Shown here piece after piece: positions 50,401 through 56,692 of a stretch of 56,692 nt of DNA. The DNA comes from Methanolobus profundi (GTDB taxonomy: Archaea > Halobacteriota > Methanosarcinia > Methanosarcinales > Methanosarcinaceae): NCBI RefSeq assembly GCF_900114835.1, contig NZ_FOUJ01000006.1, forward strand, positions 145,064-201,755. Reading direction: 5' to 3'. A program made the translations under genes and the position numbers. Every line of letters begins with the position of its first letter. The stretch's first letter is position 1. The notes under the pieces were generated by a model. The model ran no database searches. It was not told the origin of the DNA and was given only the letters and a program-made list of their open reading frames with translations.

Positions 50401-51615
50401 GTGGATATGGGACTATACAACTATAAGAAAAGTATTCAAACTGCTGAACAAAGGATAATAGAAGCAGATTATTCACAAAAGAACAAGGACACTATTTTTG
50501 CTTTTGTGAACGTATTGTACGCAGAGGGTCTTTCCGATGCAAGAATTCTCAAATACCTTAGTCAATTGAACATACTCAGCAAGAATTTTGACAAGGATTT
50601 CGATGAGATTACAATGAGCGATATGTATCGCTTTTTGGCAGAGTTGGAAAGATCTGATAAGAAGCCATGGACTAAACAGGGATATAAAGTCACAATCAAA
50701 CGTTTCTTCCGCTGGCTCAATGGTGGGAAAGAACCAGAAATGACCGAGTGGATTAAGACCCCTATCAAACAATCTGATCAAATGCTCCCAGAGGAACTAC
50801 TTACAGAAGAGGAGTGTATGAGTATGATTGACTATGCCAACCACCCACGAGATAAAGCAATTGCTGCAAGCTGGTATGATGCAGGAGCTCGTGTGGGTGA
50901 AATCGGTGAAGCAAAAATAAAGCACGTTGTCTTCGATGAAGTTGGTGCTTTTGTGATGGTTAAAGGCAAAACAGGCATGAGAAGAGTAAGATTGGTTTTC
51001 AGTGCACCGTACATTGCCAAATGGCTGGACATTCATCCTCTCAGAGACGACCCAGATGCTCCATTATGGGTGAACATTGGTCACAGAAACTTCGGAAAGG
51101 AAATGAAGTATGGAGCTATCAGAATGGTGATTAAAAGGACAGCAAAGAAAGCGGGTATTAAGAAGAGGGTATACAACCATCTTTTTCGACATTCCCGAGC
51201 AACCGATTATGCAGGCTTCATGTCACAGGCACAGCTTGAGATGCATATGGGATGGAAGCACGGGACAAGGATGTCTGGAACATATCTTCATCTTCAGGGT
51301 GCACAGGTTGACAACACTATTCTTGAACATTATGGACTGAAGGAAAAACAGGATAAGGTTTCGGAGCTTACTCCTCGAAAATGCTCTCGTTGCAAGACCA
51401 CGAACGGTCCAACCTCTGATTTCTGCAGCAGTTGTGGAATGGCTCTTAATGCAGCTGCAGCAACAAATATCGATGGAATGCAACAACTGGGTATGCAATT
51501 GCTTCTTGAGATTGGTGCAAAGGATCCAAAGGATGCTCAGGAATTACAGAGTTATTTGGGGAAATTGAAGGAAGCATTGTCTGATAGCGCTTCAACCTCA
51601 ATAAGTGACGAGTGA
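50401..51615 (+). CDS. Tyrosine recombinase (integrase) with C-terminal zinc ribbon
   Basis: The protein has 404 residues. A SAM-like DNA-binding domain occupies about 15-125. The catalytic domain shows R164 (GARVGEI), HLFRHSRAT with H260 and R263, H287 (GWKHG) and the nucleophile Y295 (SGTYLHL). A zinc ribbon follows (CSRCKTTNGPTSDFCSSCG, about 328-346), typical of archaeal XerC/D-like integrases. The gene is intact, not split, so it is not of the SSV type that integrates within its own reading frame. GTG 50401 or ATG 50407 may start it; GAGGAAG lies just before. The last 18 bases overlap the convergent 913-residue gene. Confidence 0.92.
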   Translation: MDMGLYNYKKSIQTAEQRIIEADYSQKNKDTIFAFVNVLYAEGLSDARILKYLSQLNILSKNFDKDFDEITMSDMYRFLAELERSDKKPWTKQGYKVTIKRFFRWLNGGKEPEMTEWIKTPIKQSDQMLPEELLTEEECMSMIDYANHPRDKAIAASWYDAGARVGEIGEAKIKHVVFDEVGAFVMVKGKTGMRRVRLVFSAPYIAKWLDIHPLRDDPDAPLWVNIGHRNFGKEMKYGAIRMVIKRTAKKAGIKKRVYNHLFRHSRATDYAGFMSQAQLEMHMGWKHGTRMSGTYLHLQGAQVDNTILEHYGLKEKQDKVSELTPRKCSRCKTTNGPTSDFCSSCGMALNAAAATNIDGMQQLGMQLLLEIGAKDPKDAQELQSYLGKLKEALSDSASTSISDE

Positions 51616-54339
51616 ATCAACATGAGCCACGGACTTACATAGTGGTGCCTTCCAGAACTGCAGGTCCTGGTTTGTCGGGTTCCCTGTAGTGGCATCCACT
51701 GCTTCTGGTGTTCCATATCCCTGAAGGGACAGGTTCGTAGTCTTGCCTGCTACCTGTAATATCAGGTGTCTCTTGTCGTAATAGGCATCCTTTACAAATA
51801 CCTGATAGAAACCTGTGTCTGAATTCACTGCGCCCATCGTATCCCTTCCAAACACGTATGTGCTCTCAAGGATTACCTTTGTCCCATTTTGTATCGGGTC
51901 GCCATTCTGGTCTATAACATAGCCAGACATAACAACTCCTACGGTCGATTCTGACCATGATGTTGACAAAGGCAGGAGCCGGAGATAGAGATAGACGTTC
52001 TCCAGTATCTCTATTTTATGGAATATCGGTGTGTGCATACCATCTGAGCTGAACATTATCTTCAGCTTGTAGTATTTCCCCTGATAGCCTGCGTTATTCA
52101 TGACCTTGTAACCTGCACCGTAGGACGTGGAACTTGTGCCGTCCGGCCCGATCCAGCCTGAGTTCGGTGTTCCGCTCTGGTCATCACTGATATAAATCTG
52201 TGCCCTTATGTCACAGCCTGCTGCTTCTGTAATTGACAAATATAACAGGTCCAGGGACTTGTTATGCTCCTTCCACAGGTACCAGGGCATCTCAATTAAT
52301 CCAGCTAGTGGATACCGGGTTATCTTGATATTGCTTACTGTTATGCCTTCTGAGTATTCTGTCGGTGTAGTGTAATTCGCCTTACACCTGAGCCTGAAGT
52401 GCAACTTGGTCGTAGTCATAGCGACCACTTGACCTGTCCCACTTGTTACTCCGTTCTTTGACCACACCACAGTTCCATCTGCATCCAGAAGCTCCAGTAT
52501 GAAGTAGCTCGAGTTGATATTCACATCATAATCAAACTCCACCGACAGAAAACCTGATTCTTGCCATATGAAGCCATGATTCGGATAGTTACTATCTATC
52601 ACCGTGTATGTAGTGTCCGCCAACAGATCTATTTTCAGCTCTTTATTACCTGCATCAACGGCGCCATTGCACGACAGGAACCCGTCATCCTCATCTATTT
52701 CTGTTGAATAGTCCGGTTCAATTTCATCTTCCTCTAGTTCAAAGGTATTGTTATTGAACACCACTCCGCTCGTGATGCAGCCATATACAAAATCTGTAGC
52801 ATCAAAAACTTCTTTGTTAATCCTGTATGTGCTCAGGCCAATCTCACCAGTCTTGTTGTCCACATCTGCAGTGTGCTCCAATGATACCTCTATGTCTGTC
52901 GCTAGAGCCGAATGCAGCATCTCGTTTTTAGACCAATAAAAGAATTGACTGTCCGGTTGATTGGCCTGTGAACTCTCTATTACCAGTGGATGAAAATCAA
53001 CCGGGACCAGCACTGTTGCGGGGTTCGTGTCCGGGAAACTGAGCAATCTGTGCTTTATCCACATGTCGAAATAATACCAGATAAAGTCAAATGAAGGCGT
53101 GTACTTTCCGTCACCGGTTAACCATACTTTCGTTCTCCAGTATTTGCCAGCAGCCGCTCCTGTCCATATTTTCCCGTTGTTGTCTGTATAATAGGTGCTC
53201 GATGTCCCGTCCGGGCCTACAAATCCTGACGTGGATGCCAGACTGTCACCTACATCGATTTGAGCCTTCACCTGTGTATCAGCTGTGCCCAGTGTATAGC
53301 CAAGATCTATTATCCTCAAGGCTTTCATGAATTCCTTGTACTTGTAAACCGTCTGCTCAATGTAGCCTGAAGTCTTGTACCTGTCCAGCACCACGTTACC
53401 TATGTACATGTGATTGTCCCAAGGATCCACAGGCGAAGTCCAGACCGAAGGAGAATTCGGAGCAATGCACCTGACCCGGAATACACAGTAATCGTCTACA
53501 AAGGTAACCACCTGGCCAGTGCCAGAAGCTGTCCCTGTCTTGCTCCACTTCACAGTACCTTCACTGTCCACAAGCTCTGCAATGAAGTACGATGAATTCA
53601 GCACCACATCATAGTCAAAGGTAATCTGGATAAAACCTGATGCGATTATCTCAAAACCTTTGTTCATGTAGGTATCGTCCACTTTGTTGTAATCACTCTC
53701 ATCGGCCAGGTCCAGTTTCATGCTCATTGTAGAATTGTCCAGAGTAAACATACCCGGCAGGAATCCATCATCTGTATCTACGTGGGCCGAGTTCTCCGGA
53801 TAGATGTCGATCTGCTCTGTCTGGAGCGTGAACATATCACCATCATAGTCCACGTTTAACGTAGTGACTCCTTCTGTGAATATCAGGTCATTCTCTGTTT
53901 CCTCTTCCAGCAGCATGGCCGGTGAAAATTTCCTTACACCAATCAGTCCTGTATTTGAATCCGGCTGGCTTGCATCTGATGATTCCAATTCAAGAGAACC
54001 ACCTAACCCTTCATTCCAGCTCTCAAGCGTGAACTCATCACCCGTTGTCCCACCTGTCACTGATACTGCCGATACACTCCTGATCCCGGTGTCACCTGCA
54101 TTGAGAGCAATTTCTATGTGACTGCCTGATGTCTTATAGGCTTCTACTGAAGTGCTAACGTCTGCTGTTTGTGAATTGCCAAACTGGTCTACATAAGTAA
54201 TAGTCACATCCAGAGGCGCATCGCCTATTGTGGCCTGTGGCACTATGAAACACCTGAATCCGCCTGATGATATTGAATCTCCCACAGTGAATCCTGTGCC
54301 CACAACATAAGTTCCGAACACGACAGCATCAAATGCCAT
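51598..54339 (-). CDS. Large virus-like structural protein with internal duplication
   Basis: The protein has 913 residues and no signal peptide or TM segment. Two copies of a module of about 350 residues are visible. The first has DDGFLPG near 190, TFDYDVVLNSSYFIAELVDS and GFVGPDGTSSTYY. The second has DDGFLSC near 550, EFDYDVNINSSYFILELLDA and GWIGPDGTSSTSY. A carboxypeptidase-regulatory-like beta-sandwich follows (GYVIDQNGDPIQNGTKVILE, about 820-880). Cysteine is rare and beta-strand content looks high. In position and style it resembles a tail, baseplate or receptor-binding protein of a head-tail virus, but I recognise no family. It is last in the element's operon. Confidence 0.65.
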   Translation of the reverse strand: MAFDAVVFGTYVVGTGFTVGDSISSGGFRCFIVPQATIGDAPLDVTITYVDQFGNSQTADVSTSVEAYKTSGSHIEIALNAGDTGIRSVSAVSVTGGTTGDEFTLESWNEGLGGSLELESSDASQPDSNTGLIGVRKFSPAMLLEEETENDLIFTEGVTTLNVDYDGDMFTLQTEQIDIYPENSAHVDTDDGFLPGMFTLDNSTMSMKLDLADESDYNKVDDTYMNKGFEIIASGFIQITFDYDVVLNSSYFIAELVDSEGTVKWSKTGTASGTGQVVTFVDDYCVFRVRCIAPNSPSVWTSPVDPWDNHMYIGNVVLDRYKTSGYIEQTVYKYKEFMKALRIIDLGYTLGTADTQVKAQIDVGDSLASTSGFVGPDGTSSTYYTDNNGKIWTGAAAGKYWRTKVWLTGDGKYTPSFDFIWYYFDMWIKHRLLSFPDTNPATVLVPVDFHPLVIESSQANQPDSQFFYWSKNEMLHSALATDIEVSLEHTADVDNKTGEIGLSTYRINKEVFDATDFVYGCITSGVVFNNNTFELEEDEIEPDYSTEIDEDDGFLSCNGAVDAGNKELKIDLLADTTYTVIDSNYPNHGFIWQESGFLSVEFDYDVNINSSYFILELLDADGTVVWSKNGVTSGTGQVVAMTTTKLHFRLRCKANYTTPTEYSEGITVSNIKITRYPLAGLIEMPWYLWKEHNKSLDLLYLSITEAAGCDIRAQIYISDDQSGTPNSGWIGPDGTSSTSYGAGYKVMNNAGYQGKYYKLKIMFSSDGMHTPIFHKIEILENVYLYLRLLPLSTSWSESTVGVVMSGYVIDQNGDPIQNGTKVILESTYVFGRDTMGAVNSDTGFYQVFVKDAYYDKRHLILQVAGKTTNLSLQGYGTPEAVDATTGNPTNQDLQFWKAPLCKSVAHVDSLVTY

Positions 54340-54347
54340 GCTTCACC

Positions 54348-55262
54348 TCAGGCCACGTATTTCATAGCGAACGCCAGCACATTTGAATGGTCCGGAGATG
54401 TGAGCATCTTACACAGAAACTTCGTCGTTGCTCCATCTATGGCTATCACGTCCCCGTCCACCAGTCCTGCATCTATGGACAACCTGAAAAACAGCTCCGA
54501 CTGATATATCGGAGTCTTGTTATTCGCTGTATTGTGTATCACAGGCTTCATGAAATAGACTTTCCCGTTCCCGTTGCTTTTCCGAGCGTATGGCGTGTCA
54601 TAGTAGAACTGTATGCCATCGTCTTCATCCCTGTCCTGAAATGAGAATGGCCTGGTCATCCTGTAATTTTCCAATCCAGAGTGTTCCCCAGTACCCGCCC
54701 ACCATGCATTCCTGGTAGTATAACAATAGAAATTTGTCAGGCCATCAGAATATTCTTTAGTGCCCATATGCTCCATTACACAGATGAAACTTGACTGCCT
54801 GTCGTTGCTTGAAGGTTCCGGTTTGCCCATTACCACAAACCCTGTAGAATCCACCCACAGCCAATAATTTATCTGAAGGGTTGCCATGTCGGTGTACATA
54901 TCATAAGACCAGTCCCTTCCCTCAAATCCAATAAATGTCTGGAATTTTGTGTCTCCCCAGGTATGGTTTATAGAGTCCCAAGTTGATGTAAACGTAACTC
55001 TTAATCCCTGTGCACCAGTATCATTTCCCTGATACCTTATGGCTTCGCTTGTCTTGTAGTTATGAACTTCCAGCGTCATCCAGATGTCTGCTGAATCGCC
55101 TGTATATTTTAAGCATCTTCTAGCCAACGTAGCTTCTGTGCTCCGATCAGTTGTATCCCAGGTAGCATCTCCTTCTACCCAGTTCACAGAAGAGGCAATC
55201 AATGCATCCGCGATCTCATCCACTATGTCTGGTAATACTTTTGCTCCACTTGTAAATCCCAT
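54348..55262 (-). CDS. Element-encoded structural-like protein, paralogue A
   Basis: The protein has 304 residues, starting MGFTSGAKVLPDIVDEIADA. It is clearly homologous to the next upstream gene: SGAKVLPDIVDEIADALI, GDATWDTTDRSTEATLARRC, SDGLTNFYCYTTRNAW, VYFMKPVIHN and DGDVIAIDGATTKFLCKM all have counterparts there. The repeated family is not known to me; beta-rich, no signal peptide. It lies eight bases upstream of the 913-residue gene. A virion role (tail or baseplate) is inferred from context only. Confidence 0.65.
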   Translation of the reverse strand: MGFTSGAKVLPDIVDEIADALIASSVNWVEGDATWDTTDRSTEATLARRCLKYTGDSADIWMTLEVHNYKTSEAIRYQGNDTGAQGLRVTFTSTWDSINHTWGDTKFQTFIGFEGRDWSYDMYTDMATLQINYWLWVDSTGFVVMGKPEPSSNDRQSSFICVMEHMGTKEYSDGLTNFYCYTTRNAWWAGTGEHSGLENYRMTRPFSFQDRDEDDGIQFYYDTPYARKSNGNGKVYFMKPVIHNTANNKTPIYQSELFFRLSIDAGLVDGDVIAIDGATTKFLCKMLTSPDHSNVLAFAMKYVA

Positions 55263-55271
55263 CTTTTCCCC

Positions 55272-56171
55272 TCACTCTACATACTTTATTGCGTAATTTA
55301 CCCTGCCCGTGTTGTCTGGTGAGTCCATTCCTATACACAGGAACTTCGTTGTAGCTCCGTCTATTGCTACTACATCTCCATCCACAAGGCCGCCACCTTC
55401 TGAGAACATAAAGAACAGTTCGCTCTGACCTATGGGCATTGTCTCTGCCTGGTCGTTGAATATCAGGGGCTTTGCATAGTAGACCTTCCCGTTCCCATCG
55501 CTCTTGAACGCATGATAATCAGCGTGCCAGAACTGGATGCCTTCGGTGCTCCAGGAATTTGTATAAGTGAATGGCCTGCACATGTTATGACATCTTCCAA
55601 GAGAGTTCCCAGCAGTGTTCCTCCAGCCTTCGTAATTCAACTTCGTATAGTTGTAGAAATTCGTCAAGCCATCACTGTATTCTTTACTGGCAATCCTTTC
55701 TACCACAGTAATTGCTGAAACCTGCAAGTTATCAGTTGAGTTCGCTTCCGGTCTTGCCATCAATACAAATCCTGTAGAATCCACCCAACAAAAATATGTT
55801 AGCTGAGTCGAGAAACAGTTAGTCACTGGCGTTGTACTGCTTCTTCCAAAGAACGGAACATAGGTATGATAGTCCATGTTCGGGTATGTGTGGTTCACCG
55901 AATCCCACGTTGAATGAAATGCAATCCTCAATCCTTTTGCCTGGTATGATGTACTATATACCCAATATGATTGGTCATGACATTCCAGGGTCAGATATAT
56001 GTCATCTGTGGAGTGGTACAGGCACCTTCTTGCGTTATTTGCACCTACCGTCCTGTCGGTGGTGTCCCATGTTGTGTCTCCATCCGTCCAGCCTTCTGCT
56101 ATTAGCTTGTCAGCTATCTCATCTATCAAGTCTGCAAGCACCTTTGCTCCACTGTAAAATGTTCCTGCCAT
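55272..56171 (-). CDS. Element-encoded structural-like protein, paralogue B
   Basis: The protein has 299 residues, starting MAGTFYSGAKVLADLIDEIA. The shared blocks with paralogue A include GDTTWDTTDRTVGANNARRC, SKEYSDGLTNFYNYTK, KVYYAKPLIFND and DGDVVAIDGATTKFLCIG. The two genes arose by tandem duplication. The ATG overlaps the stop of the upstream gene (TAATG), so translation is coupled. Function is not recognisable. Confidence 0.65.
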   Translation of the reverse strand: MAGTFYSGAKVLADLIDEIADKLIAEGWTDGDTTWDTTDRTVGANNARRCLYHSTDDIYLTLECHDQSYWVYSTSYQAKGLRIAFHSTWDSVNHTYPNMDYHTYVPFFGRSSTTPVTNCFSTQLTYFCWVDSTGFVLMARPEANSTDNLQVSAITVVERIASKEYSDGLTNFYNYTKLNYEGWRNTAGNSLGRCHNMCRPFTYTNSWSTEGIQFWHADYHAFKSDGNGKVYYAKPLIFNDQAETMPIGQSELFFMFSEGGGLVDGDVVAIDGATTKFLCIGMDSPDNTGRVNYAIKYVE

Positions 56172-56692
56172 TAATCATCCACCTCCACGAACCATGATCC
56201 ATTCAAAATCGTTCCTCCATTGTTCAATTCATCACCCTCACGTGATATGTTCCCTACCACTGTTCCCGTGTTTATCTGCCCTAATGGAGAACCTGATTTT
56301 ACCGTGGTCGCCCCACTGTCCACCGTATCTCCTGTCATCGCTACTTGCCTTTCTACTTCTGTGTCTTCGCAGTACACGATCTTACTCATAAACGACTTGC
56401 TGGACAGCACACTTCCATCCTCGTAAGCCCCGCTAAAAGTAGAACCATCGTAGGTCTTGAGCCTGAATGTTGGATCATTGCTGCTCCATATCTCCAGTTC
56501 CCAGTAGTAGCCGCCTGGTGCCATCGGGTCAAATATCCAGTGAAGCACCTCGTCCTGGTCAACTTCCTTGAAGATAGTCTCGACATATTTCACTCCCTTT
56601 GCCGGAGAATCGTAGAGCCTTGCTACTAAATTCTTCCCACCCGCATCGTGTACCACTATTTTGATGCGACCAAAATAGTGTTCTGCCGTGAA
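56171..56692 (-). CDS. Element-encoded protein, 5' end outside window
   Basis: The minus-strand frame is open from the window edge and ends at 56171, so at least 173 residues are encoded. An apparent start at GTG 56656 is preceded by in-frame coding sequence (FTAEHYFGRIKI), so the true start lies outside. The visible part is beta-rich with a glycine-rich end (VKSGSPLGQINTGTVVGNIS). Hypothetical; probably part of the virion operon. Confidence 0.6.
   Translation of the reverse strand, partial: FTAEHYFGRIKIVVHDAGGKNLVARLYDSPAKGVKYVETIFKEVDQDEVLHWIFDPMAPGGYYWELEIWSSNDPTFRLKTYDGSTFSGAYEDGSVLSSKSFMSKIVYCEDTEVERQVAMTGDTVDSGATTVKSGSPLGQINTGTVVGNISREGDELNNGGTILNGSWFVEVDD

Larger units (their letters stand above)
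50214..56692. mobile_element. Left end of an integrated virus or virus-like element (right end outside window)
   Basis: A tRNA gene, a complete tyrosine recombinase reading away from it, and a four-gene convergent operon of large structural proteins continue to the window edge. Everything left of the tRNA is conserved chromosome. Integration at the tRNA 3' end is the usual mode for such elements. No second attachment site is in the window, so the boundary at the tRNA is inferred. Confidence 0.65.

Overview
The window reads as a chromosome segment of a methanogenic archaeon of the Methanosarcinaceae (Methanolobus, Methanococcoides or Methanosarcina type; the genus is inferred and cannot be fixed from sequence reading alone). 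The main evidence is an Rnf operon headed by a multiheme c-type cytochrome of the MmcA type, an archaeal histone, archaeal RPA with RPA-associated proteins, PriS, GINS, RfcS, aPelota, aIF2-alpha, Nop10 and KEOPS Cgi121. Promoters are archaeal TATA boxes, and many starts follow GGTGA/GGAGG-type ribosome binding sites.

Layout. 1-998: 5' part of a secreted surface protein (cohesin plus Ig-like modules). 1369-6443: ClC chloride channel, MtaB, GlpX-type FBPase, Cgi121 and a 54-residue zinc-finger protein. 6726-13307: LeuRS, an SBP-type sensor histidine kinase, nitrilase-family amidase, TrmO and a small regulator-like protein. 13939-17644: two regulators, a phosphodiesterase and the first RPA operon. 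17784-24900: APC permease with USP domains, Na+/H+ antiporter with RCK domain, class I FBP aldolase, histidine kinase and an orphan Cys-rich protein. 25018-29708: second RPA operon, flavodoxin, histone, small membrane protein and RfcS. 29829-38222: the Rnf operon (unknown gene, mmcA, rnfCDGEAB, DUF4870) with divergent apbE. 38253-41109: ThpR, diadenylate cyclase, glutaredoxin and an acetate-transporter-like protein. 41619-44743: aPelota and the NEMF/Rqc2 homologue. 44840-50164: a housekeeping cluster priS-gins51-rpl44e-rps27e-aif2a-nop10-PAC2-EndoQ. 50214-56692: a Ser-type tRNA gene, a tyrosine recombinase and a convergent operon of virus-like structural genes that runs off the right edge. This last part is the left end of an integrated virus or virus-like element.

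How the genes work together. MmcA, Rnf and ApbE make a membrane electron-transfer and Na+-pumping system. GlpX and the aldolase are gluconeogenic partners. MtaB, Cgi121 and TrmO all act on the t6A37 modification of tRNA. Two RPA pairs, PriS, GINS, RfcS and EndoQ serve DNA replication and repair. Pelota and NEMF serve ribosome rescue.

Most interesting points. Three conserved genes (rfcS, diadenylate cyclase, a histidine kinase) have no ATG, GTG or TTG in front of coding sequence that is clearly part of the protein. AUU or CUG starts, two of them behind good Shine-Dalgarno sites, are the simplest reading. The tRNA gene next to the integrase carries about 30 extra nucleotides before its anticodon arm. 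The cytochrome has eight candidate heme motifs and an embedded EF-hand-like segment. The integrated element has an internally duplicated 913-residue protein and two tandem paralogues of unknown function.
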